The translations under genes were made by a program, and so were the position numbers. Below the pieces are notes generated by a model. The model was not told where the DNA came from, ran no database searches, and saw nothing but the letters and a program-made list of their open reading frames with translations. DNA of 64,000 nt. Origin: Lepiota brunneoincarnata. Taxonomy: Eukaryota > Basidiomycota > Agaricomycetes > Agaricales > Agaricaceae. The DNA lies in assembly GCA_023014365.1 (NCBI GenBank), contig JAEBUN010000002.1, forward strand, positions 2,046,001 to 2,110,000. Direction: 5' to 3'. Shown here piece by piece: positions 1 through 10,976 of this stretch (the first letter of the stretch is position 1; each line of letters begins with the position of its first letter).

Positions 1-154
1 TTCTTGATCTCTTCAGGGTCGAATATACAACCAACTCAGCCACACAAATTCGTATATATTGAGCTGTCCATGAACACCGTTTCAAGATCCGAAGAAAATA
101 CACTCTCAGATTTTGATTCTACGGAGTAAGATACTACATTCATACAGCACATTT
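1..154. other. Left edge, no gene resolved
   Basis: The stretch lies downstream of the peroxiredoxin stop and probably holds its 3' untranslated region. The outermost 40 bases can be read on the minus strand as a short acidic open peptide, but no start or splice context is visible. Confidence 0.4.
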
Positions 155-1167
155 TTAGTTCTTGAGGGGCGTGGTCCTGAGGTAAGGCTGTAGTACGTTT
201 ATCAGCCACACATACACACAAGTTCCACCCAGCCAAACTAACCTTGAAAGTAGTGTGCTCAGGGAAAAGCGTCTTCGCCTCTTCGCTCGTGACACTGGCA
301 TGAACAATAACATCCTCCCCCTTCTTCCAGTTCACAGGGGTGGCGATGCGGTGCTTATCACAGAGCTGCAAGGCTTGAGCATCTGTTCAGCAGCCGGCAT
401 CAAACTCAATTCTAGCGATGACACTTACAATCGACGACTCTGAAATATTATCAAAAATGTCTATTTATTTTCATCCATGAATCGATCGTAGCCTTGGACG
501 TACCGGAGTATCTCGTCAAAGTTGCGCCCAGTGGAAGCAGGGTAAGAAATTGTCAGGCGAATGATCTTCTTGGGGTCAATGACAAATACGGTGCGGATCT
601 GTTGGTCGTCGCGACTGAAAGACCGAATGTGCAGTTTGAGCTGAAATGAGAACTTACGGTCAGAGGAAGACCTTTGGAATCAATGTTAGTAGCATCCTGC
701 TCGTCCAACATGTCATAGAGGGTCGCTATTTTCCTGTCCGGGTCTGCGATCTGCCAGACGAGTATCTCAGAGTCTACAGTGACGGAATATGAAACTTGTT
801 GCTCACGATGGGAAATTGGACATCGGTAGGGCCATTGAACTTGGAACCGTATTCATTGATATCCTCGACCCATTTGTGGTGTTCTTCGAGCCCATTGGCA
901 GAGATACCAATTACCTTGACCCCGCGCCTGGAAAATTCAGGTGCGCGGCGAGCAACCTCACCAAGCTCGGTGGTGCAGACAGGGGTAAAGTCTCCTGGGT
1001 GGGAGAACAGAATTGCCTTGCGTCTAATCAGTGATCGATACCCCTATATTCGTAATCATTAGACACCCTACCCAGGAATTACCAATCCATTCGTGGAATT
1101 TGATAGAACCGGTAGTGGTCTGAGCCTCAAAGTCGGGAGCAACGCTACCAAGACGGAGGGAAGGCAT
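155..1167 (-). CDS. PRX1: 1-Cys peroxiredoxin (Prx6/PRX1 type)
   Basis: Thiol peroxidase that reduces hydrogen peroxide and alkyl hydroperoxides. The spliced protein is about 220 residues, starting [16 protein letters not shown] at 1167. The peroxidatic cysteine sits in [10 protein letters not shown], the 1-Cys signature, in a block covering 890-1030. Later exons give [17 protein letters not shown] (about 510-570), then LRVVDYAQALQLC across two introns, then [15 protein letters not shown], and finally [10 protein letters not shown] before the stop at 155-157. A short exon near 430-440 and the last exon were found by matching splice sites to the family C-terminus. No mitochondrial presequence is visible, so a cytosolic location is inferred. 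SSU72 lies upstream in tandem, 275 bp away. Confidence 0.92.
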
Positions 1168-1442
1168 ATGGATGAATGAAAAGGAGCGAAGGATATGTCG
1201 GAGGGCCAGATGATCAGGCTAAATATGAAATTGTGATCGCGTGTTTCGTTCCCACGCCAACCCTGAATGGCTTGCGTTTGCATTGCGTGCTTTAATGGAT
1301 TGCTCAAGATTATCTAGATTAGAATCATCCTGATTTCAGCTGTTATCTATCCATACCAACAGAGTCATATTTGCAGACACCAGATTTAAGATGATACTAA
1401 CATGCTCGGCAGGCACAAGAGATATTACGGACGCTCTGGGTT

Positions 1443-2530
1443 TCAGTAGTACGCCACTGCATGAAGAAGGCTATGTGGATGTTTCTCTTGCTGAACTTGG
1501 ATAATCTTATCGATACTCTCATCCAAGTCGTCCGCTGCTTCGATCTTTCCCAATAAATGTCACTTGTGGCACACGTGATGCTCGAGCTGGTCGACTTACC
1601 GCCGCCGCTAGATCGAGCATAGCCTTCCCTGCAATCAGTGCCTCTTCATGGTTGTCCTTAATTTCCATGTTGATGACATGAACAGGCTTGTTGAATTCAC
1701 CTCCGCGCGACAAAAGGTCTGCATAGAATGATATCAGTCGCCCACAGATTATACCCTATGGCCATAAGGACTGACCGTCGCAGACGGCATCAAAACATCG
1801 TTCTTCGCATGTAATAACCACATCAGCAATGGTTCTGTTCTCTTGCCACCTTTCTGGGGCGTCTTTAATGCGGCGATTCCTGTCAAGCATCTGAAGAAGC
1901 CCATTTGCTGTATAACTGAGTCCTGAGTGTAAAAGGTCACCCTGGATTTACAACACGAGGAGTACACTCACAGTCGAGGATCCTTTCCGTCCAGCTCCTC
2001 GTAAATGGCATTATAGGGGGTCCCGAACGAGTATATGTTGGGCTTGTCTATTGAGGGACCTGGTAATCGGACAGCCGAGCCGGTACCAGAAGATATCACT
2101 TGGTACCCTGCCTTACTTGACATATCTTTGATGTTGAGGAAAGGTTTGCTTTTGATAGAACGCAACTTACGACAAGACATGGTGTCCTTCCATCGAGCGA
2201 TTCTTGGAGAGAGAAACTTAGCTGTGCTTGATCCCCAGTTGTCATTCTGGACTCACCTGATTACTCGCACATACGATGCAGAACAAAGGACGAGGTTTGT
2301 AGGCTGGATGGAGGTAATGTTGTTTCTAGGCTTTCGCTCTCTTGGGAACTACTTCCCGTTTGTATTAGGAGAGGTAACTGCGGTTCAACTGGCAGTGAGG
2401 GCTCTCCTATCTCTATTTGGTAGCCTCCGGTCACCTGTGGTTGTTGTACTGCAGAAGCGTTTCCTTGTGTTCGCTGTAGTCGTGGGTCGGCGCGTGTAAG
2501 TCGTGGATCGCGAGCCTTTCGAGGATCCAT
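1443..2530 (-). CDS. SSU72: RNA polymerase II CTD phosphatase Ssu72
   Basis: Protein phosphatase for phospho-Ser5/Ser7 of the Pol II C-terminal domain, and a part of the cleavage and polyadenylation factor. The catalytic CX5R loop reads [16 protein letters not shown] and is split by an intron after Gln (about 2260). Next come [19 protein letters not shown] and [13 protein letters not shown] (1968-2120), [18 protein letters not shown] and [15 protein letters not shown] (about 1780-1920), [17 protein letters not shown] (about 1620-1710), and the C-terminus SLLHAVAYY. The start at 2530 adds about 60 residues before the usual yeast start and opens with DPR repeats. A 49-nt intron with phase-1 ends joins this leader to the catalytic exon. 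The leader is Gln/Pro-rich and less certain than the core. Confidence 0.92.
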
Positions 2531-4202
2531 TTGGTTAGATCGACAACTTTCAAGTAACAGTGTTAGTGATAATATTGTCGAGCCTGAAAGGAGAGACGCG
2601 ACAATTCGAAGCCATCAGCAGTATCCAGAACATCTAGTCTTCTGCACGACCCATGGAAAAATCCATGCAACAGAGTGATGCTCAATGGAAGGAAGGGTCG
2701 TTAAGATTCCACTCTGAGTCATCCTGGGGAGACTATAGGAAATATACTCTCACCTCTTCTCGACGTGTTTGAGGATTTCAGGTACTGTACTGTACTTTAC
2801 GATGGAGGGTCTGACCACCTCGCGATGCTGGTCAAACAGGGACAAATAAGTCGCGGACTCGAATGTTCTTGATCATGCCCCCGGCCCCGATGTTCAAGAT
2901 AGCAAATAAAACCCTCGTTCAGGCGGTTTGGTCTTTCCATGCCATTTGCATTGTTCATTGAAACACATGGGTAAGCATGTAAAGCGCCCCCATGCGGAAT
3001 CCATGAATCTGACGTCTCATATGACCACTAGACGACCATTTCTTCCTTCCCGAGGCCATTAATGTAGACAGTGGCACAACATTTTCCCCGACAGATGGGC
3101 CTGATGCAATCTGGCACTGTACACGGGAGCAGACTCGAGGTTTATCCATTCCGAGGCACGCTCCCACGAGTCGGCCGTATCAGTCATTGATGAGAAGACG
3201 TGCCGACTTTGTCCTGCTGTTCGACAACTGCAGCCCAAGAAAAAGGGAGCTAACATCACTACAAGGGGATAAACCACTCTGGCTGTGATCTTCGTTTGTA
3301 TTTTGAAATATGCATCAGGGACGGATATGTTCGGTCTCTTATCGTTTCACATCTGCGAAATGGGGAAAGACAGCAAGAATTCCAAGTATTCTGCCTCACG
3401 CCTATATTGATCTTGATGGTCGTAAACTCTGCGTAGGACGAGGTTCCAGCTTGTAAGGGGCGAAAATAGCTACCTTTGGATGATGCTGGCAAGACCATGG
3501 GGGCAATCGAGTCTGGTTGTAGCGATGGGTTTATTAATGGTGAAGCCCTGCAAATAGCGCTGCTTTTACGGTCAATTCGGTCCACCTCTCCAACCTCATT
3601 TCCATATAGACCGTGTGCACCTTTTCCAGACTTCCGCGCATTTTATATCCCCATCCCAGGAGGATTCAATGACACTATCGGTTTGACGACAATGGAGCTC
3701 GTTTTTCTTCTTCTGGGTGGTTTCTTTGAAGTACCAGATTCAAAACAGTTCACATGAAAGATTCCGTCCCCGGACATCCTCCCGTCCTCGATCACGAATC
3801 TTTCGCTGATTCTGCCGAGTTTCTATTTTGTGCTCCGCTGCCCTTCGAATTCTCGAGGGGACTTGCCGGTATCGAAGCCCTCTAGTTAGTCATTCCGAGT
3901 CGAAACATGCGTCAGTTTGAACCTGATGGAGTCGCCAGACGTTCGTCGCTTGGTCCCAACTGCGCTTAATCACCCTTAACTGGCCGGTCGGACATAAACA
4001 CCCCACCACGCCTAGTCGCCCAGACTTCAGGTTTCTTCATCTCCGATTGCCCGGCGATTTTGTCCGGCGAGGCCTGATGATGAAATAGGCTTGACTCCAA
4101 TTTCTAGAAAGGGTACCCCCGCTGATCGAGGGACGAGGAGTTCTGCGCGTCCAACATCCCTGTGTTCAGAATTTCCTTGAAGACCTACCCCGTACGAGCA
4201 AA
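2531..4202. other. Gene-poor stretch upstream of SSU72
   Basis: It contains several open frames under 110 codons on both strands (for example 3259-3585 minus and 3476-3757 plus). None shows recognisable domains or a plausible splice chain. The part next to 2530 is the SSU72 promoter. I see no convincing gene. Confidence 0.5.
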
Positions 4203-4445
4203 TTAAAGGCGCTTTCGGGTAACGGAAGAGAGCAATTGCGAATGCCGTTTCGAAGGTGTTGTTTGAAGCTCATGGGCTATGTCCCTTTCTTGACTAAAGT
4301 GTGGACAATTCAATAGGTGGAACACTCGTCCTGGTACGGGTTCGGACGGGGGTATCCTACAACCAGTAGATTTCCGGCAGACGTGGTTCGGTTGGTTTGC
4401 ATTACCATCACGAGAATAACCGCAATTCGTTGTTCTTTCGTGCAA
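4203..4445 (-). mobile_element. Possible non-LTR retroelement relic
   Basis: An 80-codon open frame carries HLLNCPHFSQERDIAHEL, followed by a Leu/Ser-rich helix-like tail. The pattern H-x-L-x-x-C-P-x-F-x-x-x-R resembles the motif seen near the C-terminus of LINE-type reverse transcriptase polyproteins. Nothing else of such an element could be assembled around it. If the reading is right it is a short decayed fragment. The resemblance could be chance. Confidence 0.28.
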
Positions 4446-5670
4446 AACGTAGATCTAGCCTCGTTGACACTGCGCCGAGTTGTTGTTTTTTGAACCGGAT
4501 GACTACCGCCGTGAGTATTTTCGCACAGGGTCTGGTTTGACTCTGAACATCATTCTCCCTTAGGCGCTGCAGGTTGTTGTGTGAACGACAGATATCGTAA
4601 AGGGCACGCTCAGGAAGTTGGTTAAGCCGAAAGACCTATCCTGTGGTGGTATCATAGACTTGATCACCTCGCGGTAGATGTCGCCCAAGCTGGAGCCAAT
4701 CGCCTATCCAGGAGTTTTGTCAAGACGCGAACGTCGCGGGCTGACGAAGCACTTCTTGATCCCTTGAATTTGTCACTTGGCATTGAAAGACGCCGACCCT
4801 TCGCGACAAGCGAGCCATGCGTCCGTGTCGTATCCAAGGGTTTGACCGCACGTTTCACTGTTTTCTTTGGGAGTGGGCCTATATCCACCAGATCCTGTGA
4901 CGATGGAAGAATATTGCGTCGATAGAATGGCGCTGTTAACACCTTGAAGCTTTCCACGTTGGTCATCTTAGGTTTCCAGATCTGACCCAGAAAAAGAACG
5001 AGCCAGTTGATCAACACCGTGGCCATTGCCTCTTCTTTTTTCTCCCTAGAGCTTCTTTTGTTGGGCCGTAGGACCCTTTTTGGGGAATAGGTGTCTACCA
5101 GGATCCCGCAAGTTGACGTTTGGAGTGGGAGGTCAATGTTCGAAATTCAGTCACGCTTCCTGTTCTGACTTCCGAATCCCAGCCACTTCGAAAGGAAGAG
5201 TATGATTGAGCTGGAGTGGGTGTCCATGATCACACTACCCAGGCGTCAATAGCTTGCGAAGGGCCTCGAACCACGCAATGGCTTTTTGTCTGGAGCCCGG
5301 ACCCTACCCGTGGCTTGGAGGCAACAAATCCATCCGCGGAGGATCTAATTTACGCCCTTTGGCCACAGTGGTGATTATTTTTAGAGAGTGATGAAATGAT
5401 AATTGATTCGCAATTGTGGATACGAGAGGTGGGATTTAGGTACTGAGCGCGACACTAGCAGATGTTGGGCGATCGTTCTGTGGCATCGCCGGAACCTGCA
5501 CTCGGCGATGAAGGAACCCCGACCACCTCACATTGCGACGATGGGATGGCCAGCGGCCTCCCCGTGGTAAGCAACTTCCTATTTTGGGATAATGACACCT
5601 GCGGTCGGCTGGCTGGAAGCTCGCGACGAACCCTCACTACCCTCTGCTGTGGCTGCTCGCCATTCGACAC
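4446..5670. other. Gene-poor stretch, UFE1 upstream region
   Basis: The longest open frame (4664-5026 minus, 120 codons, Arg/Lys/Ser-rich C-terminal half) has no family resemblance I recognise. The last few hundred bases before 5671 should hold the UFE1 promoter and 5' untranslated region. Confidence 0.4.
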
Positions 5671-7023
5671 ATGCCATTTTGTGACCGCACGAATGACTTC
5701 CGGAACGCGGTGCAAGTCAACTGGGCCCTGATCCCTGAGCCCAAACGCCGAAAGTTCTCAAGACCTAGACACGATGCAGAACGGGATGCACAGGCCGGGA
5801 TGGGGAGGGAGTATCTTTCTGAGGCGTACAAAATTGTTGGTACTTTCAGTCACCACTCCAGCAGGTGATGAGGCTAAATGCTTACCGGCATTATTTAGTT
5901 ATACCATATAAACACTCTTGCACGAGTACTGGCCAATATCCGCAAACCATACCTCAACGTTGACGCACGGAGTTCCCCACTTACTCGGCAGGGCTCACGG
6001 AATATAGACTTGAACAATGAGAGTGGCGAAATTGCCTGGTCTTCGATACGCTACCTCACAAATGAGGAAAGAGACCAGATTGACCTGCAGGCGCGTGTCG
6101 TTCTGATGAAATGTGCAGATAGAGTCAAGGAGATGGAAGCCCTAGAGACAAGTGTGTATTGCAATCATCATGCTCGATCGCCATCACTCACATCATTCCA
6201 GAACGTGCAGAACTAGTCGCAAGTAGACACAATCCCCTCGCACGTCTCCTCCCAGCCCGTCTACGGTCTGAAGACGACTCAACGGTCGCCTCGGAATTCA
6301 TAGCGGCACACCACTCGAGCGTAACCGTGGTACCTCAGCCGGCGTCTTGCCGAACTTAGCCAAACTCAAAAAGAGCTCCAAGAGGAACGTATCAAACGGC
6401 AGCTAGAACGCACACGCACACTTGGTTCGAACGCAACTCGTGAGGCACAGTACACCCATCTTCTCGGTGGATCGTCATCTACTGCTGCCAGTCACGAGCG
6501 CGCTTCCTCACGGTCGAGATCAGAGAGTGGTAGTGAGGGGAGTGGGGGCTGGGTGGGGGTTGCTGCGTCCAACCTGTTTGCAGCTACGCTTGGTGTGTCT
6601 GGAGCAGGTTCTTCCGGCACACCCCAAAGCCAGAGGGGGTCATTGCCATCTTATGAACCTTCGATGATTTCGGATGACGAGGACGACGAGGACATCGAAC
6701 TGACGCAATCACAAATTTTACAATTCGAGAGCGAGAACGCGAACATGTTGCGTGCAGTGCAGGATAACCTGGAATCAGTGCAGCAGGCCGAGGCGCGGCT
6801 GATGGATATTAGTGCCTTGCAGATGGAACTGGTCAACCACCTCACGAGACAAACCGAACTGACCGAGAAACTTTATGATGATGCTATCGCCACAACATCA
6901 ATGGTGGAGAAGGGCAACCGCGAGATCAAGGAAGCAAAACGACGGGCCAAGGATAGCCGACTCTTCCTCCTCGTATTTCTGCTTGGAGCAAGCTTCAGCC
7001 TGTTATTCTTGCACTATTATTAA
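5671..7023 (+). CDS. UFE1: Syntaxin-18/Ufe1 ER t-SNARE
   Basis: Qa-SNARE of the endoplasmic reticulum, acting in Golgi-to-ER retrograde fusion. The N-terminal exon has DRTNDFRNAVQ, as in the syntaxin-18 N-domain. Exon 2 carries LTNEERDQIDLQARVV, matching the conserved TERDQID block. A linker WYLSRRLAELSQTQKELQEE follows, then an acidic stretch DDEDDEDIELTQSQI, the SNARE helix (about 6700-6950), and the tail anchor LFLLVFLLGASFSLLFLHYY. The start at 5671 is the first Met before the conserved N-domain. The frame breaks once: the conserved VTWYLSRRL is only obtained by ignoring the single G at 6327. This is either a sequencing or assembly indel, or a real lesion that would remove the SNARE helix. 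Confidence 0.85.
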
Positions 7024-7183
7024 TGCCTGCATTTGTGGTCGTTAGCCGATTTAGAGAGTACATTCATTATCTTAAACTTGCTCATTGTATCTACGGACAA
7101 GCGACCGACCCCACCCCCGTTTACCCTACTTTATAATAATAGATGAAGCGTAAGAAGTGCAATGTCAAGCCCGAGTCAATGTT

Positions 7184-8451
7184 CTACGAATGGTTGGTGT
7201 CTGAGCCTAATAGGGGAGCCTCCTCATCATACTCGTCTATCGCTTCCGCGGCAAGTTGATCAACCTCGGGAGGGAAACCTTCCAACGTTCGGATGTGACT
7301 TTGCACAAGGGTGTAAATCCACCTACGAGGCGAAGTGAGTTAATGCCGCGTGTCACAGGACGGCCAGTCGGTAAGCTCACCAGCTTGTGAAAATGGCGAG
7401 GAGTATGCCACCCCCAACAAGGAGGCCATTTAGAACTTTGGTCTCTGGGGTAACGACATGAGGCTGGTTCATGGTAAGCCCCAATTTGAAAGAAGCTCAC
7501 GGGTATCCATTCGGCCTCGTTGGTTGCCATCCGAGAGTGCGGCCATGCGAGAACCGATAAAGGCATGTAATGCAAGTTTAGGAAAAATGAAAAAGGTTGC
7601 AAACACAAACTGCCAAAGCGCCACAGACTCTATTGACTATCAGAAGAGATTCAGTATCGGTCTCGGCCCACCTGGCCCCTATGTAATTCACTCACGGCAA
7701 ATAACGAGTTAGAGTAGACCCAAGGAGGGAATGGAGACACCCGAATGAGAACGATCAAGGGCAAGCCTTTCGCTTTCTGCAGGAAATAAGCTCATCGACA
7801 TGTGGCAGAGAACTGGAAAGCTTACGACAACAGATTCCAGTGCTTGCCACTTTTCGTTGTGGGCGGACCATTCCCGTATCTTTGCACTGAAGAGATATCG
7901 CAGAGATACGAACACAAAGGCAGAACCGACGACGGAAGCAGTAGCGGAAATGAAAAATCCTTTCATGCCATACGCAAAACCGCAGAGGGCAGCAAGAGTG
8001 GTGTGACCCACAAGTGGCGGAAACGATAACAGAACTGTGTTGTATTAGATGATTAATTACTGGCAGCGGAGAGCAGAATAATGAACCAACTCATCGCGAC
8101 CCCAATAGCTAACCATCCGAAGCGAGTTTCCGCCAACTGTTTGGCTCTGTCATAGAGAAACTGCGAAATCCGGGCGGGTGTGACGATGATGATGAAGGCT
8201 CCTAAAAACAGGGATGAGTACAAGTTCATAGCTCCTGAACTAGGCTATATACCTAGGAAGATGTAGAAGAGGATGACGAGCCATATGAAGAGCTGGTGCA
8301 AGAAGCTAATGTCAACGACGAGTGCGACACAGCGCACAGGGAGCACACGACAGACCTTTCCAAAGAAGTGCAACTTGTGATACCGGCGGGCAGTCCAACC
8401 GAAATAATGTTTGAGAACTGATAGACAACCTGGAGGGCCATTAGCCGACAT
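7184..8451 (-). CDS. TVP38: TVP38/TMEM64 family membrane protein
   Basis: Multi-pass Golgi/ER membrane protein of the SNARE-associated (VTT/DedA-like) family. It starts MSANGPP at 8451, followed by GWTARRYHKLHFFGK, then membrane segment LFIWLVILFYIFLGAFIIIV, VTPARISQFLYD, and the family core SFPPLVGHTTLAALCGFAYG with KGFFISATASVVGSAF (7830-8011). Further on are KGLPLIVLIRVSPFPPWVYSN and FFIFPKLALHAFIGSRMA. The C-terminus is acidic: LAAEAIDEYDEEAPLLG. One intron uses a GTTGGT donor and is 56 nt long. LOA1 begins 90 bp away in the opposite direction, so the two share a very short promoter. Confidence 0.88.
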
Positions 8452-8541
8452 TTGGTGTTGTTGGTCGGGAGAAAGAGCGGGCAGCCAAGCCTCGGTCGGG
8501 TGGCGGTGCGTTTCCGAAATAGCCTGACTCCAGTCCTTGTC

Positions 8542-10040
8542 ATGGAAAAGTTCAGCGCATTTCGAGTTGAGTTTGCGCATGTCCCCTCTGCTAACAACTT
8601 TTGCCTGACCTTTTGACCACAAACAGGACCCTGGGACAGGCATACAGGTCTGTATCTGGACACCTCACAGAAGAAACACATAGCTCACAACATCGCTCGC
8701 AGCCCTTTCTGACTCCTGTGCCCACAAATGCGCCCGAAGCGTTCGCAACTCTGCTGCTTCCAATCCGCTTTGTTTTCGGTATACTTCGCACTGCGGTATT
8801 TCTCGCCCTTGCCCTTCTCTATGTCGCACTGGTCCAAATCGTTTGTTCCGTGTTCGTACGTCACCACCCAGCCTTGAATCTTTCAAGCCCAACCACTGAC
8901 ATTATGACAGATTCCAGTACCCCCCTTGCACCGCACAGTCACCCATATGTTCACATTTCTCCTTGCAAGGTTGGCTCTCCTCGTTGTCGGGCTATTTTGG
9001 ATACCTGTGCGAATCGTGTCACGAAAACGAGGGTGCGGAACAAACCCAACTGTTCCCCAGCACGATCACTGATGCTCAGCCAGGGGTCGTAATCTCGCGG
9101 TTTCCGAGTCATGGAACCCCTCCGCCGGCGATATCATTATTTCAAACTGGTCGTCTTGGATAGAACTTCTTTGGCTAGCAGCCCGGTACGCGTCTTCGCT
9201 CGACCTTTTCCATTCCTCTCTCATGACACCCTTCATCAGATTTAACCCCGTATTTGTCCTCCCAATTCCCGAGCCATCTCCAGTTCCGATAGAAACCTCG
9301 CGCGCACCAACACATATCACTCACACACCTGGCAGACGCACGGGCACCGGTTCCGCTAACGTCCAGTACCCGACAAAACACTCCACAGTTCCACGTATCG
9401 CCATCAAAGGATTTCGACAGGTTGCCCTTTGGAAATTGATCAGTACCACTGGTCATGCTCCCCCTTTCTTCAGTGATAACACTGGTGCTCGTTCTCTCGA
9501 GGAGATCCGAAAGTCAGCGAGAAGACCAATCGTCGTCTTACCTGAATGTACAACAAGCAATGGGCGCGGGCTCCTTCGGTTTGCTAGTGTCTTTGGCCGG
9601 AAAGTTCCTGTCAAAGACCACCAAGTTTTCCTTATGTGTGTCCGGTAAGTGTTCGGATCTCATTCTGCGTCCATCGTTTCCTCATCTGTAAACTCCAAAA
9701 TGGTAATGTATCTAGATACGACCCTCCGACAACTTTAACGCCCACCCTAACACACTCCATTCCCACTCGCGGACCGATATTCCTCAATCTGATCCCTCAT
9801 ATCTTCAAAATCAGCACCTCACTCTCTCCCTTACCTATCTCCATTCGCCTTTTAGCGCCCTCTGAATCTCCTAGCTCCCCACTATTTATCACCAGCGACT
9901 TTGTGACAAGTTCCCCCGACGAAGACCAGCTAGCAGAAGCAAGCGCCAACCTGATTGCCCAGGTTGGAAACTTCAAGAGGACCGGAATGGGTTGGGAAGA
10001 CAAGACGAGCTTTTTGGATTACCGAGATCGGAAAAAATAG
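8542..10040 (+). CDS. LOA1: LOA1/VPS66-type lysophosphatidic acid acyltransferase
   Basis: ER/lipid-droplet acyltransferase making phosphatidic acid from lysophosphatidic acid. Exon 1 is MEKFSAFR, spliced to DPGTGIQ and then to PFLTPVPTNAPEAF. Two membrane segments follow (about 8760-8840 and 8960-9020: LARLALLVVGLFWIPVRIVS). The catalytic-domain hallmark of this branch is GDIIISNWSSWIELLWLA (about 9130-9180). Later RPIVVLPECTTSNGRGLLRFA (about 9525-9590) matches the EGTTSNGR-type substrate motif, with Cys where Gly is usual. A 3' exon ends WEDKTSFLDYRDRKK. The start is supported by the conserved MEKFSxFRDPGTGIQ order across two introns. Confidence 0.85.
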
Positions 10041-10976
10041 ATGTACAGTCGACCTGCACCAGTACACACCTTTGATCGCAAAAACCGCTGGTTCTGAATA
10101 TCGGGTGATAGCCTTGAGATCACGGATCGACTGAAGGAGAGTCAATATTGCATCCAGGCACCCAAAACTAGCGACTTGGTTTTCCCCATGGGGCACCTCA
10201 TGGACAAAATGAAGTCTTTATCACAAGACTCCAACAACAGACCGAGTCAACAACCGGACGCACCAATCGACTTAGTCCATGCATTACCAGCAGAACCGAA
10301 ACTAAAAACATTTTAGCGCCCCACCCTGTGCGGGCGTGTGGCGTAAAAATTGCGGCAGGCCTGTCCTCATAGTCGGCGACTCCAAATGACCGACATGGCT
10401 CCTACGGTACTAGTTCCATTGACTCCCTTCCGCCGCCACTACCGGTCCTGTCCAGCTCATCCCCTTCGTGATGATATTGGATACATTCAATGATCTTGAT
10501 AAGCCGGATCCCTGATAACCGAAACAGATGGTCACCTCATCGAAGTTCCCAGCCCCCCCGGGAGGTGGGTGTTGGTTCTCCACCATTGGTTCGGCTCGGC
10601 CTGAACACGAGCCACAACACGACTCTGATCGCAGCAGTAATGCGTGCTTATTGGATGGGATCGAGCAGCTACCATGGTAGGGCAACCCACGTTCTTTCCG
10701 AAACTTGAGGTGACTTTCCCAGAGAAGAAATTTGCACACCACAAAGATGGACATGGAGGAGACGACACACTTGGAACAGTACTGGATGGAACGGCGGTAT
10801 GATACTTCAAACCTTGGGGCTCTCAAGCAAGTGTGTAAACCCAGCCAGGAGTTGTTGCAAGTGCAAAGCAAATGTTTGGTTCCGAATACACCATACAAAT
10901 TTTGAGGGAATCTACAATTTGGCCTGAGACTTTGGGAGCGGTTTAGTTGATAACTCAAAAGACGAAGTTAGAGCCA
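10041..10976. other. Convergent intergenic stretch
   Basis: This lies between the LOA1 stop and the stop of the Cys/Met enzyme. A 182-codon minus-strand frame (10410-10958) is Cys/Ser-rich with no domain I recognise, and its composition looks non-coding. No terminator or RNA gene was identified. Confidence 0.4.

Noticed and set aside
3476..3757. 93-codon plus-strand frame upstream of SSU72 as a gene
   Set aside because: No family resemblance and no flanking splice structure.
5250..5300. B-box-like GGTTCGAGGCC on the minus strand, possible tRNA
   Set aside because: No matching T-stem, anticodon arm or A-box at the right spacing; cloverleaf does not form.
6321..6338. 18-nt GT...AG intron in UFE1
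   Set aside because: Far shorter than any functional fungal intron, and removing it would delete conserved TWYLS residues.
8452..8643. Longer TVP38 N-terminus reaching 8643
   Set aside because: It would overlap the LOA1 start exons, and the conserved start MSANGPP lies at 8451.
10410..10958. 182-codon minus-strand frame as a gene
   Set aside because: No domain, odd Cys/Ser composition, no splice partners; probably chance.
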